DNA of 64,000 nt from Paenibacillus sp. MAEPY2 (lineage in GTDB: Bacteria > Bacillota > Bacilli > Paenibacillales > Paenibacillaceae): the NCBI RefSeq assembly GCF_000499205.1, contig NZ_AWUK01000011.1, forward strand, positions 62,001-126,000, written 5' to 3'. The notes under the pieces are model-generated. The model was not told the DNA's origin, did no database searches, and worked only from the letters and a program-made list of their open reading frames with translations. A program made the translations under genes and the position numbers. Shown here one piece after another: positions 53,423-63,120 of the stretch. Each line of letters opens with the position of its first letter. Position 1 is the first letter of the stretch.

Positions 53423-54198
53423 AAACCGAAAAGGTCTTCGCCAAGCGAGATATCGCTGACGGCTCTCCTGCAGAGCTTCCTTTGTTCATCGTCAGACCTG
53501 TAGCAATTTCCACATCAAAACTCCCGGTCATTCTGTTAATTCAAGAGGCCTTTGGCGTGAACAGCCACATTCAGGATGTTTGCCGTCGTTTGGCCGCACA
53601 AGGCTATGTCGTCGTGTCACCCGATTTATACTATCGTACAGGGGTGTGGCAAAGTTTCGGCTATACGGAATATCCGGCAACCGCCAAGTCCCGAGTGCCT
53701 TTGACAGAGGATAGAACGATGGGGGATATTCAGGCTGTCCTCAACTATATCCTCGATATGGAAGGTGCAGACGAATCGAGAGTCGGTGTCATAGGTTACT
53801 GTATGGGAGGCATGCTGTCCTATCTTACGGCCAGTCATTTCTCCGACAGAATCAAAACGTCGGTCGTATACTACGGCGGTGGAATGACGGCCCAAACTCC
53901 TTCTTTTCCGGTTGCGCCCGTGAACAGAACGAACCGAATCAAGGTGCCTGTCCTCGGCTTTTTTGGAGGAATGGATCGTGGGATTCCCAAGGAAGTCGTC
54001 GATCAAATGGATCAAGCGTTGGAAGCAGCTGACATCGAGCACGCCATTTACTATTATCCGGAGGCCGATCACGGTTTCTTCTGCAATGAACGGCAAAGCT
54101 ATCATCCCATAGCAGCCCAGGACGCGTGGCATCGCACATTAACCTGGTTTGCCGAAAAGCTGGATGCATCCGATTCGATTCTTTTAGAGAAGCAATAA
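53401..54198 (+). CDS. Dienelactone hydrolase family protein
   Basis: 265 residues. Dienelactone-hydrolase fold with nucleophile Cys in [11 protein letters not shown] (GxCxGG, the family's Cys version), acid Asp in [10 protein letters not shown] and His in [20 protein letters not shown] precedes the ATG inside the truncated reductase gene, so translation is probably coupled. Acts on ester or lactone substrates. Followed at 50 bases by an MFS exporter gene in the same direction. Confidence 0.93.
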   Translation: MLLPIEVETEKVFAKRDIADGSPAELPLFIVRPVAISTSKLPVILLIQEAFGVNSHIQDVCRRLAAQGYVVVSPDLYYRTGVWQSFGYTEYPATAKSRVPLTEDRTMGDIQAVLNYILDMEGADESRVGVIGYCMGGMLSYLTASHFSDRIKTSVVYYGGGMTAQTPSFPVAPVNRTNRIKVPVLGFFGGMDRGIPKEVVDQMDQALEAADIEHAIYYYPEADHGFFCNERQSYHPIAAQDAWHRTLTWFAEKLDASDSILLEKQ

Positions 54199-54247
54199 GC
54201 AGTTTGAGCGGCCTTTCGTTTAAAAAACAGTACTAAGGAGGAAAAAA

Positions 54248-55423
54248 ATGAACACAAATGCAAATGCCGCCAATCGTCTTCCATTAGCGGGACTACTCGC
54301 TTTGGCAATGACAGGTTTTCTCGCGTTGCTATCAGAAATACTGCCAGCCGGTTTGCTGCCTCAACTAAGCCAAGGGCTCGGTGTTTCACAAAGTATGGCT
54401 GGTCAACTGACCACTTTTTATGCAATCGGTTCGGTCGTGGGGGCCGTTCCTATCATCACAGCAACTCGAAATTGGGGGCGTCGGTCACTACTATTACTGA
54501 CCGTTAGCACGTTCTTGATTTTTAACACGATCACGGCCATATCATCTATTTTCATATTAACTATGGTTGCCCGCTTTTTTGCAGGCGTAGCTGCAGGTGT
54601 AGTATGGGGAATGCTTACGGGATATGCCAGACGTATGGTACCAGAGAAACTGAAAGGCCGTGCCGTGTCTATCGCAATGATGGGTATCCCCATTGCATTG
54701 ACCTTTGGTTTGCCTCTTGGAACATTTCTTAGTTCTTATATTGGTTGGCGCAGTTTGTTTGGAGTGGTGTCCTTGGTCGCTGCTGTTCTAATAGGGTGGA
54801 TTTTATGGAAATTGCCTGATTTTCCAGGGCAGTCAGATAAAAGTTCAGTTTCGGTGTGGAGTGTTTTCAAAACACCTGGAGTACGTTCCGTATTATTTGT
54901 CGTTTTGGCTTGGATGACGGCTCACAATATACTCTATACTTATATTTCTCCATTGCTCGCTTCTGTTGGCTTCAACCAAATCGAATTCATATTGCTCATA
55001 TATGGTATTGCTTCGATCGTGAGTACCTTTTTAATAGGTAGGTTAATCGATCGCTACTTACGACCCTTGGTACTTGGGAGTTTAGTAGCATTTATTCTAG
55101 TTACTCTTTTATTTGGATTTAACAGTAACTTACCAGTTGTTATCTATGTTGCTATCATTCTGTGGGGATTTGTATTCGGTGGTGCAGCATCCCTGTTACA
55201 GACTGCAATTGCTGAAGCAGTGGATGATCAGGCCGTAGATATCGCATTGTCGTTAAGCTCAACGACATGGAATTTTGCTATTGCTTGCGGTGGGGCCGTA
55301 GGTGGAATATTGTTAAATTCGGCAGGAGTGGTTTCATTTCCATGGGTAGGGTTTGTTTTGTTGATTTTTGCTCTGTTCGTCGCATGGAAAGCGAATCAAT
55401 ATGGATTTAAATCAAAAGTATGA
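54248..55423 (+). CDS. MFS transporter, DHA1 (AraJ/YdhP-like)
   Basis: 391 residues, 12 predicted helices. GLLPQLSQGLGVSQSMAGQL at TM1-TM2, RRSLLLLTVSTF motif-A region, and GGAASLLQTAIAEAVDDQAVD in the C-terminal half are typical of DHA1 sugar- or drug-efflux proteins. AAGGAGG precedes the ATG. Probable operon with the hydrolase upstream. Terminator at 55557-55588. Confidence 0.92.
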   Translation: MNTNANAANRLPLAGLLALAMTGFLALLSEILPAGLLPQLSQGLGVSQSMAGQLTTFYAIGSVVGAVPIITATRNWGRRSLLLLTVSTFLIFNTITAISSIFILTMVARFFAGVAAGVVWGMLTGYARRMVPEKLKGRAVSIAMMGIPIALTFGLPLGTFLSSYIGWRSLFGVVSLVAAVLIGWILWKLPDFPGQSDKSSVSVWSVFKTPGVRSVLFVVLAWMTAHNILYTYISPLLASVGFNQIEFILLIYGIASIVSTFLIGRLIDRYLRPLVLGSLVAFILVTLLFGFNSNLPVVIYVAIILWGFVFGGAASLLQTAIAEAVDDQAVDIALSLSSTTWNFAIACGGAVGGILLNSAGVVSFPWVGFVLLIFALFVAWKANQYGFKSKV

Positions 55424-55556
55424 AGGAGCATACCGTCGACTCCAGATATTCTGTACTCTAACTTAATTCTTGGGCTATTGCTGAAGATAAACAAGAGTAC
55501 TAACAAACCATACAACATGTTGCAAGGTACGAGAATCGTGATTGAGAAGTGAAATA

Positions 55557-55588
55557 ACACCTGGTGATTAATAGCCAGGTGTCTTTTT
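55557..55588 (+). terminator. Terminator of the MFS gene
   Basis: ACACCTGG and CCAGGTGT around TGATTAATAG, followed by CTTTTT. Confidence 0.85.
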
Positions 55589-55614
55589 CATCTGTTGAAA
55601 TACCATACAAGTCA

Positions 55615-55672
55615 AGGACAAGAACTTGTACCGATTCCCGGAATGGACAAGAACATAGTCCGATTGCCGACT
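55615..55672. repeat. Repeat family A, degraded tandem of left ends (copy 6)
   Basis: AAGGACAAGAACTTGTACCGATTCC is followed by ATGGACAAGAACATAGTCCGATTGCC. Two versions of the left arm lie in tandem, with no right end. Confidence 0.5.
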
Positions 55673-55750
55673 TAGTTAACCAAGGAATTCTAATGTTTAG
55701 AGGGATACCGGTGCTTTACATCAGTTTTCTGTTAACTTAGCAGTTTAGAT

Positions 55751-55794
55751 AATGCTAACGGGATAAGAGATAGATAGACAGATAGATAAATAAA
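55751..55794. repeat. Repeat B core fused to a short GATA tract
   Basis: ATGCTAACGGGATAAGA (copy 7) runs into GATAGATAGACAGATAGATAAATAAA, a tetranucleotide tract. The rest of 55424-56018 shows no gene; a further B-like GGGCAGTTTAGCGCG lies near 55846. Confidence 0.45.
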
Positions 55795-56018
55795 ATCAAG
55801 AAGGAGCTGAGGGTCGTAATCGGCTGCTTTTATTCAACTACCGGGCAGTTTAGCGCGTTCCTATAGAAATTAAAACAAGAACAATGGACATGCACTCTGA
55901 AAATTCAGTCTTTAGTATGAGGTCAACAATGAGGAAGTCCGTATAATTAGGAATTGAAAGGAGAGTCATATCTTACTCGAAATGGGAATATTTTTGGACA
56001 AATTGGAGGTTGAAAAGA

Positions 56019-57269
56019 TTGGATAGGCACGAAAAAAACATGAATGTACCAAGCATGTTTCGCAATCGGTTCCTGCAGACGATTTTATTATCAAGCGTGC
56101 TCCTGCAGGTTGGCATTTGGGTACGTAATTTCGCGATTCTCCTGTACGTTGCGGATAGAACAAACAATGATCCATACGCCATTTCGCTAATCAGCGTAGC
56201 CGAATTCGCACCAATTTTTGTTTTTTCGTTCATCGGAGGTACATTTGCCGACCGCTGGCGGCCGAAGCGAACGATGATCTGGTGCGATTTATTATCCGCA
56301 GTATCGGTATTTGTAGTACTTCTGACCATACATTACGGTTCTTGGCACTCCGTTTACCTTGTCGCATTCATCTCGGCTATTCTTTCGCAGTTCTCTCAAC
56401 CTTCAAGTATGCGTTTGTTTAAATATCATGTGCCCGAAGAACAGCTTCAGCAAGGGATGGCTCTATTCCAATCGCTGATGGCCATCTTCATGGTGCTTGG
56501 TCCTATGCTCGGAACCTTCGTTTACAGCACGTTTGGGCTTGAAATATCGATCGCTGTCATGGGCTTGGTTTTTCTGCTCTCTGCACTCGTTCTTATTCGT
56601 CTGCCAGAAGATCGTATGCAGGCTCAAACCGTCGCTGTAAAAGGGCAGTTCCGTAAAGAATTCATTGAAGGCTTCCGCTATGTTTGGCAAAGCCTAGTAC
56701 TGCGGATGCTCGGACTTGCGTTTATTCTCGCGGGACTGGCTGTTGGCGTAGCCCAAGCGCTCAACCTGTTTATCGTAACGGAACGGCTGGGCAGAAGCGA
56801 GGAGTTCTTGCAATATCTGCTAATGGTGAATGGTGCAGCTATGCTGATTGGTGGCGGAATCGTAGCCGTCTTCGCCAAGCGGGTTCCACCGCAGGTTCTT
56901 CTTGCGATAGGTATGATCGCAGGCGGAGTCTGCACAGCTATTGTAGGGTATTCGACAAGCGTTCCGCTGACCCTGACCGTTCAATTTCTGAATGGACTTG
57001 TTTTCCCTTGTATTCATATTGGGATCAGCACAATGATTCTGAAATGGTCAGAGGCTTCGATTGTCGGCCGGGTGAATGGGGTTCTGAATCCGATGTTCGT
57101 TGGCATGATGGTCGTTTCCATGTCTTTCGCTGGCGCGTTAAAGGGTGCCTTTTCGCTGAGTACGATCTATGGTGGTGCAGGATTATTATTTCTTCTTGGC
57201 GCACTGGTCATGATTCCGATCATGAACCAAAAAGCGCCGAATAACGCACCTATTGCACAAGAGACATAA
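56019..57269 (+). CDS. MFS transporter, MFS_3/enterobactin-exporter-like family
   Basis: About 416 residues, 12 helices. GTFADRWRPKRTMIWCDLLSA (motif A) and a typical TM4-TM5 region SQPSSMRLFKYHVPEEQLQQGMALFQS are of the MFS_3 group that includes macrolide and siderophore exporters. TTG at 56019 is preferred (TTGGAGG nine bases upstream); TTG at 56010 and ATG at 56040 are possible. Substrate unknown. Terminator at 57293-57340. Confidence 0.88.
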   Translation: MDRHEKNMNVPSMFRNRFLQTILLSSVLLQVGIWVRNFAILLYVADRTNNDPYAISLISVAEFAPIFVFSFIGGTFADRWRPKRTMIWCDLLSAVSVFVVLLTIHYGSWHSVYLVAFISAILSQFSQPSSMRLFKYHVPEEQLQQGMALFQSLMAIFMVLGPMLGTFVYSTFGLEISIAVMGLVFLLSALVLIRLPEDRMQAQTVAVKGQFRKEFIEGFRYVWQSLVLRMLGLAFILAGLAVGVAQALNLFIVTERLGRSEEFLQYLLMVNGAAMLIGGGIVAVFAKRVPPQVLLAIGMIAGGVCTAIVGYSTSVPLTLTVQFLNGLVFPCIHIGISTMILKWSEASIVGRVNGVLNPMFVGMMVVSMSFAGALKGAFSLSTIYGGAGLLFLLGALVMIPIMNQKAPNNAPIAQET

Positions 57270-57292
57270 GTTGGCGATATCTATAAGGTTTT

Positions 57293-57340
57293 AATGAAGA
57301 AGAGCCGGCCATGAAAAAGTGGTCGGTTTTTCTTCATTTC
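57293..57340 (+). terminator. Terminator of the MFS gene
   Basis: GAAGAAGAGCCGGCCA pairs imperfectly with TGGTCGGTTTTTCTTC around TGAAAAAG. Confidence 0.7.
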
Positions 57341-58100
57341 CTGGTGGTTAACCCTCCATGGTCATAGCGGTAAAGTGGTTTGTTTTTCTTGAAATGGCCT
57401 TGGAGACGATAAAAGAGAGGCTCTTAGGTGTAATCGGGTACTGTTGTTCAACGACATTCGTTTTAGACTTGGGTTTACTTCGATAAGACTATACGAGCAT
57501 ACCAACCGGGACGCATTTTATCGACTTAACCGATTATTATCAATATCTTTCTTGCAAGCAAGGTGAGGGAGAATTTGATCCGCGTTTATAGTTATGCTCA
57601 TTTCGGATGAGTCGACGGCGAGACAACCAAAATGAACATACATTACTGTTTTGCCGAGCTTTAGCTGAACAATTCTAAAAATGAAAAGGGAGATGAATGA
57701 GAGAATACATTAACATTGCGCCGCCAATAACACTCACTTAAAAAAATATGATTGATTCTTATCACAGTGCTGGGCGCTTTGTTTAAAGGCAGGAGTAACA
57801 TAAATAACGTAGCATCTAAGAAGAATAAATTAGCAAATTTAAGTAAAACAGCGTGGTTTACCATATTGCTTCAATTCAAACGAAAGGAAGCTCTACTTGA
57901 AAGTAAGAATAGAACCTCCTAGGCCAGATTATTTAGTTGTGGTAGCGGCTGTTCATCCAAACATACCGATCATAAGAGTGACTTTTTTTAAGATTTGATG
58001 TCCATTCCAGAAATTGTAGATAAGAAGTTGGAATATTTGAGGGCAATTTTAGCTTTTGGGGATTTATCAAGGTTCCATCTTTTTATATAAAGGAGGGAGA
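57341..58100. other. Gene-poor stretch with scattered decayed frames
   Basis: No intact gene is seen. Short start-less frames with protein-like sequence occur, such as TSIPTGTHFIDLTDYYQYLS (ending 57592) and PPRPDYLVVVAAVHPNIPII near 57920-57980, and remain unidentified. This is the border between the AT-rich left part and the G+C-richer locus to the right. Confidence 0.5.
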
Positions 58101-58376
58101 GTCCTGAATATTGTCCGAAGGCTACCGATTGACGGGAATGGTCAGATAGGGTTACATGCAGGTTCTGTTACGGCCATTTCGTCGCGACCAGCCACCAATT
58201 ACGTCCCGGCCAATGTTGTGGACGGCGTCGCTGCGCCGCAGTGGTTTGCGGACAGCGGAGACACCCCCGACTGGGAAAGACAGGCTGCCTCCTTGGTGTC
58301 TGCCGCGAGAATCATTGAGGTGCGGGTGCGGGACATTTCATGCCAGGTGATACAGCTACGTGGGCGGATGTGTTGA
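58101..58376 (+). pseudogene. Discoidin (F5/8 type C)-like domain remnant
   Basis: The frame reads SVTAISSRPATNYVPANVVD then GVAAPQWFADSGDTPDWERQ and ASLVSAARIIEVRVRD before it breaks; the follow-up GDTATWADV lies in another frame. The pattern (variable loop, NVVDGxxxPxWxADSGDTPDW, strand) recalls the first half of carbohydrate-binding discoidin domains of secreted glycosidases. Probably what remains of a polysaccharide-active enzyme belonging to the locus on its right. Confidence 0.4.
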
Positions 58377-58417
58377 CGGTACTGCTGAGAATATTGAATC
58401 TTAGGGAGTTGAATCGT

Positions 58418-59128
58418 ATGAAAGCTTTAATTATTTCGGATATTCACAGCAACGTCAAAGCGCTGGAATCGATCCGTAAGGCAGAACCCGATTGTGACGT
58501 AATTTATTGCGCGGGAGATCTTGTAGACTACGGGCCTTTCCCGCGGGAAGTTATCGAATGGGTGCATAAGAATGATGCAATTTGCGTTCGCGGCAACCAT
58601 GACGACATTATTATCGACCTGTACCGAAACGGAAATAGCGGCCATGATGTGGCGGAGGATGAGATCAAGTGGGCACATTACAACACAAGGCTGCTCGGCG
58701 AAGCGGAAATATCCTTCCTCGAAAGCATACCTGTCTACCGCACATTTGAGATGGACGGCTATAGCTATACAATGCAGCATCTGTACGAAAACTATTTGAC
58801 GATTGATAGTTTGCCCAAGTACGATGCTTTCTGGGCGGAACGCAACGGCAGTACAATTGGGGCCGAAGAAGGTCGCCGTATTATTTTCGGACATACACAT
58901 CGCAGATGCATTCATTATTTGAGTGACAACAGTTTGTGGCTGAATCCGGGAAGCGTGTCCTACCGCCGTCGCGACGATCCGTCGAAAGAAGCGCACTATT
59001 TCACGATTACCGATGGCAAAATAGCGATGAAAAGTCTTGTCTATGACCGTACGCCTTTGCTCGAAGCGGCACAAAAGTTGCTTTTGAAAGAAGAAGAGAT
59101 GAAGGTTGCGTACTTCTTTTTCGGGTAA
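58418..59128 (+). CDS. Calcineurin-like metallophosphoesterase (YfcE-type fold)
   Basis: 236 residues from the ATG at 58418 (AGGGAG upstream); the longer frame to 58340 enters the remnant. Motifs in order: ISDIHSN, AGDLVDYG, RGNHDD, then FGHTHRRC and LNPGSVSYRRR. All metal ligands are present. Cytosolic phosphodiesterase or phosphatase; the substrate is unknown. It opens the G+C-rich carbohydrate locus and is followed by a hairpin at 59157-59195. Confidence 0.9.
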   Translation: MKALIISDIHSNVKALESIRKAEPDCDVIYCAGDLVDYGPFPREVIEWVHKNDAICVRGNHDDIIIDLYRNGNSGHDVAEDEIKWAHYNTRLLGEAEISFLESIPVYRTFEMDGYSYTMQHLYENYLTIDSLPKYDAFWAERNGSTIGAEEGRRIIFGHTHRRCIHYLSDNSLWLNPGSVSYRRRDDPSKEAHYFTITDGKIAMKSLVYDRTPLLEAAQKLLLKEEEMKVAYFFFG

Positions 59129-59156
59129 GCGGGTGGGAGAGCGGGCAACAACAATG

Positions 59157-59195
59157 GGGACGTATCCACGATTTTGATGTCGGGATACGTCCTTT
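59157..59195 (+). terminator. Terminator of the metallophosphoesterase gene
   Basis: GGGACGTATCC pairs with GGATACGTCC around a 14-base loop; TTTCTC follows. The rest to 59387 holds the lyase promoter region. Confidence 0.7.
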
Positions 59196-59387
59196 CTCAT
59201 TTATTGTACACCGGCAGGTTGCGATTTACAGCTTGCAAGGCGATATTCCCCGCTCATTTTCGACTCAGTTTACATTTTAATGATTGCTTCATTTTTTTAC
59301 ACTATGGCATGGGAAACGTATCTTTCATAATAGAGGTTGCGAAGTTGCGGATCATATCCGCCTATTCTATAGGAAGCAGGTGAGAAA

Positions 59388-60569
59388 ATGACTACTATTT
59401 ATTGGGTAGCGAGTAGCGACGAGTTGGCGGCAGCCATTGGCCGGGCAGAACCTGGTTCTTCGATCTTGTTGGCAGACGGCGTTTACGACCGGAATGAAGA
59501 TTATATTATTGAAGGTAAAGTGGGATCGGACACCGCAATATTAAGCATTCGCGCTATAAATAAAGGAAAAGCGACGATAGCTGGAGAATCAAGTATACGC
59601 ATCTTGAACTCTGCTTATGTAGAGGTATGGGGGCTACATTTCCAGGTCAAGCAGCGCGAATCTATCATTCTGGATGGTTCGCGGCATGTGAGGATTGCGC
59701 GGAATAGATTTGAGCCGAGACAGGTTGGGGCGGAGTATAGCCTGCTGTCTGTGATGGGAAGCGACAGCGGCTGGAACCGGATCGAACGCAACGAGTTCGG
59801 GCCAAAAGCAGACCTCGGACCGCTCGTTATTTTTGATGGCGACGGTGAACAAATCTCACAGCATGATGTCATTGAATATAATTATTTTCATCATATTGGC
59901 CCGCGTGTCGTGAATGGGCTTGAAGCGATTCGGCTCGGCCTGTCCGGCATCTCTCTCTCGAACGGCTATATTACAATTCAACACAACCTATTTGAAAATT
60001 GCGACGGAGAGCCCGAGATTATATCGGTAAAAAGCTGCTATAATACAGTTCGGTACAACACATTCCTTAACTCCGCCGGCCAAGTGACAGCGCGTCACGG
60101 ACATGGTAATCGCTTTCATAATAATGTGTTTATCGGCGATGGCGTGAAGAAAGAAATGGGCGGATTTCGCATTTACGGCAACGACCATCACATTTTTGAT
60201 AATTATATGGAAAATTTGACGTTGGATGCGCTGCTCATTGACGGCGGCAACTACGATGGTGGACCGGACGGCTATCCCGAGGCGCCGACGCAGGAGCAAC
60301 TGAGGAAACATTGGCGCGTCTATCGCGCCAATGTAGTGAATAATACGATTGTCAATTGTCGACACGGCATTACGCTCGGCAAGCGGATTCCTTATGCGCC
60401 GGAACAATGTGTAATCGCTTACAATAAAATATGCGGCAAGGAGCAGCCGGCCATCTATGAATACCGGCCGTCTCCGGCGATTTGTATTAACAATCATAAA
60501 GCGGATGTCGCGAATATTCGTTGTCCGGCTATTCTGACAAGAATTGATGTCGGTCCCGACTCCGACTAA
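59388..60569 (+). CDS. Polysaccharide lyase family 6-like (chondroitinase B/alginate lyase fold), no signal peptide
   Basis: 393 residues, a right-handed parallel beta-helix with the PL6 core: NGLEAIRLGLSGISLSNGYI, NLFENCDGEPEIISVKSCYN, RYNTFLNSAGQVTARHGHGN and GGFRIYGNDHHIFDNYMENL. K215 (IISVKS) and R236 (TARHGHGN) match the Brønsted-base Lys and Arg of PL6 enzymes, which cut uronic-acid-containing polymers by beta-elimination. Usual family members are secreted; this one begins directly with MTTIYWVASSDELAAAI and lacks any signal peptide, so it may act on imported oligosaccharides. Stop is 21 bases before the regulator gene. Confidence 0.85.
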   Translation: MTTIYWVASSDELAAAIGRAEPGSSILLADGVYDRNEDYIIEGKVGSDTAILSIRAINKGKATIAGESSIRILNSAYVEVWGLHFQVKQRESIILDGSRHVRIARNRFEPRQVGAEYSLLSVMGSDSGWNRIERNEFGPKADLGPLVIFDGDGEQISQHDVIEYNYFHHIGPRVVNGLEAIRLGLSGISLSNGYITIQHNLFENCDGEPEIISVKSCYNTVRYNTFLNSAGQVTARHGHGNRFHNNVFIGDGVKKEMGGFRIYGNDHHIFDNYMENLTLDALLIDGGNYDGGPDGYPEAPTQEQLRKHWRVYRANVVNNTIVNCRHGITLGKRIPYAPEQCVIAYNKICGKEQPAIYEYRPSPAICINNHKADVANIRCPAILTRIDVGPDSD

Positions 60570-60590
60570 AGCTAACATGGAGGAGAACCT

Positions 60591-62945
60591 ATGGCCCAAA
60601 CTCGAAACCGGTGGACAATCTATCTTAAGCAGCTCCGGCATAAAAATCGCAGCGTATTCCTGACCTGGATGCTTTCCTACGTCTCGGTGCTGCTCGTGCC
60701 CATTCTGATCAGCGGCGTTATATACGGCGCGACGCTGAACGTTGTAAAGGCTGAAATTAACCGTGCCAACCAATCTATTCTTCTTCAGATGGAGCAAGCC
60801 ATAGATGGCCAGTTCAAAGGAATCGAGAATCTAAGCCTCGAGGTGAGCCTCAACAGGCGAATCGGAGCATTTATTTCGGCCGATACCAATTTGTCTGATT
60901 CAGACCACTACGATATATACCAAATCGCTAATGATTTGCGCGTATACGAAATCGCTAACGATTTTCTTGAAGGCATTTATATTTACTACAAAAATAGCGA
61001 TACGGTCATCGCCCGCAACAACCGTATGAACATCGAAGCGTTATACGACCATATTCGTCTTGAAGAGCATATGCCGTTCCAGTCGTTTCGAGAATATTTT
61101 GACCAATGGTACATTAAAGGCTATCATTCCGTTGTTGTGTCTGAAGAGAATGAGTGGCGGCCCACGGTCATGTATGCCCAAAATGTAAACTCAACAATCA
61201 TGAATCAACCTGGAACTGTCTTACTGTTCATGATTGACCGCAGCAAGCTGTTGGAGCAAGCTTCGGCGCCTGAGAAAGGTACGATCTTTATTCTGGATGA
61301 AGACAACCGGATCATTGCGTCTACGGGCGAGTCGCTGTCGGAACCTGCTCTACTATACGGCGATATGCCGGAAGAATCGGGACAACTTGAGATGAAGACT
61401 GCCGGTCGCCGGCTTGTTGCATCCTACACAACCTCTTCCATTACGGGATGGAAATATGTGATGACGCTGCCGACGAACGTATATCACCAGAAGATGAACG
61501 TGGTAGAGCAATTGACGATCGCTAGCATCTTGCTTTGTCTTATTGTTGGCGGTGGTGTGACGTATTGGCTCCTCAAGCGGAACTACCTGCCGATCCATGC
61601 GCTGATCCAGAGCTTGTCGTTCAAGGCGGGTTTTACCTTTGATCGCGGCTCCAATGAATACTCGTTTCTGGAGCAGGCGCTGAGCAGTACCTTTCACGAG
61701 AAGGAGGAGCTTCATTACAAGCTGAATCAGCATAACAATACACTTAGATCGCACTTTTTGCAGCGGCTGCTCAAGGGGCAACTCGACAGCCATATCCCGT
61801 TGTACGAATCATTCTCAGCTTATGATCTGCGTTTCCCGCTGGGCGGATTTTCTGTTATTTTGCTGCGCATCGAGCATTTCGGCAAGTTCCATCGGAAGAA
61901 TGAGGATCAGGTCCATAACAAGCGGTTGCTGCACTTTCTGATCGCCAACGTGGTCGAGGAGGTCGCGCGAAAGTCAGTGAACGCCTATGCGGTAGAGCTG
62001 GACCAAGAGTTGCTCGCCTGCATCGTCAACCATCAGCTTGCATCGCCGGCGGAGCAGCGTGGGGAGCTGAGGCACATCGCGGAAGAAACGATGTCGTTCA
62101 TTTCCAATCATGCCCATGTCCAGTTGACCGCCGCTATCAGCGCACAACAGGAGGGCGAATATGGCATCTTCCAGGCGTTCCAGGAAGCGATCGAGGCGAT
62201 GGAATATCGTATCATTGCAGGCAGCGGGGGCATTATTCATTATGGGGACCTGAGCGGCAACGACAATCCGGGGGCTGCTCTAGGTGGTTATTTTTATCCG
62301 CTCAAGGCCGAGCAGCAATTGATCGTTATGGTTCGCGAGGGGCAGCTCGATAAGGCAAAAGTGTTCGTCGGGGAGATCATTCAGAAAAATGTGACGACGG
62401 AGCCGTTTCCTTTTCATACAACCAAATGTCTCATGTTCGATCTAATGGCTACGCTGCAAAAAGTAATCGGCGAAATCCGCATCGCGGGCAAGCCGGATAT
62501 GCCTGACGGAGTGCGCGCCATCGAACGCCTGATGCAATGCCAGACGGTAGGGGAGATGCGCAGCCAGCTTTACGATATGCTAGAGCTTCTGTGCGACTAC
62601 GTTAATAATAACCGTGAATACTGCAGCAATCCGCTAATTGATAAGGTCATGAAATATGTCAACGAGTATTACCAGGACGAGAACCTGAACATATCGATGA
62701 TCGGGGAAGCCTTCTCCATGACGCCGTCGTATGTTTCCAAACTGTTCAAGGATATTGCCGGCGAGTCTCTACTCGATTATATAAACAAGACGCGGCTGGT
62801 GCAGGCCAAATTGCTGCTTACCGACGGGGAATATACGGTCAGCGAAATATCGCTGAAGGTTGGTTACAACGATGTGAATACCTTCCACCGCATCTTCAAA
62901 AAGTTTGAAGGGATAACGCCCGGGCGCTACAGGGAAGTCAAGTAG
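60591..62945 (+). CDS. Membrane-bound AraC-family regulator with Cache sensor
   Basis: 784 residues. TM1 at about 27-48 (MLSYVSVLLVPILISGVIYGA), extracellular sensor to about 295, TM2 at about 303-325 (LTIASILLCLIVGGGVTYWLL), a cytoplasmic region, and a C-terminal double HTH (LNISMIGEAFSMTPSYVSKLFKDIAG and TVSEISLKVGYNDVNTFHRIFKKFEG). One-component design common in Paenibacillus sugar loci. GGAGGAG precedes the ATG. It probably reports extracellular oligosaccharides and controls the lyase/SBP genes. Confidence 0.92.
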   Translation: MAQTRNRWTIYLKQLRHKNRSVFLTWMLSYVSVLLVPILISGVIYGATLNVVKAEINRANQSILLQMEQAIDGQFKGIENLSLEVSLNRRIGAFISADTNLSDSDHYDIYQIANDLRVYEIANDFLEGIYIYYKNSDTVIARNNRMNIEALYDHIRLEEHMPFQSFREYFDQWYIKGYHSVVVSEENEWRPTVMYAQNVNSTIMNQPGTVLLFMIDRSKLLEQASAPEKGTIFILDEDNRIIASTGESLSEPALLYGDMPEESGQLEMKTAGRRLVASYTTSSITGWKYVMTLPTNVYHQKMNVVEQLTIASILLCLIVGGGVTYWLLKRNYLPIHALIQSLSFKAGFTFDRGSNEYSFLEQALSSTFHEKEELHYKLNQHNNTLRSHFLQRLLKGQLDSHIPLYESFSAYDLRFPLGGFSVILLRIEHFGKFHRKNEDQVHNKRLLHFLIANVVEEVARKSVNAYAVELDQELLACIVNHQLASPAEQRGELRHIAEETMSFISNHAHVQLTAAISAQQEGEYGIFQAFQEAIEAMEYRIIAGSGGIIHYGDLSGNDNPGAALGGYFYPLKAEQQLIVMVREGQLDKAKVFVGEIIQKNVTTEPFPFHTTKCLMFDLMATLQKVIGEIRIAGKPDMPDGVRAIERLMQCQTVGEMRSQLYDMLELLCDYVNNNREYCSNPLIDKVMKYVNEYYQDENLNISMIGEAFSMTPSYVSKLFKDIAGESLLDYINKTRLVQAKLLLTDGEYTVSEISLKVGYNDVNTFHRIFKKFEGITPGRYREVK

Positions 62946-63067
62946 CTTTCGGGCTTTTCTTTTCAAGAAAAAGTGGCAAACATGCGGTTTTGTTACCCTC
63001 ATTTTTGAGGAAATGAAGTATATTTTAGGTTTTAACGATGGCTTGAGGCACCGGATTAACGTTATGT

Positions 63068-63081
63068 TGAAAGCGTATTCA
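63068..63081. promoter_or_regulatory. Candidate catabolite-responsive element (CRE)
   Basis: TGAAAGCGTATTCA matches the CcpA consensus TGWAANCGNTNWCA at all but one position, 40 bases before the SBP start codon. It implies repression of this uptake locus by preferred sugars. Confidence 0.6.
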
Positions 63082-63120
63082 AACCAACTTATTCGAGACG
63101 AAAAGAACGGAGGGGCTCAA

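Noticed and set aside
55767-55794. GATA tetranucleotide tract as a functional phase-variation switch
   Set aside because: It is imperfect, intergenic, over 200 bases from the nearest start codon, and not placed in a promoter I can identify.
58427-59200. A 257-codon open frame on the minus strand opposite the metallophosphoesterase
   Set aside because: Its sequence is low in family-like motifs and mirrors the complete, motif-rich gene on the plus strand; it is a G+C-driven shadow.
59988-60797. A 269-codon minus-strand frame opposite the lyase and regulator
   Set aside because: It spans the junction of two well-supported plus-strand genes and shows no recognisable domain.
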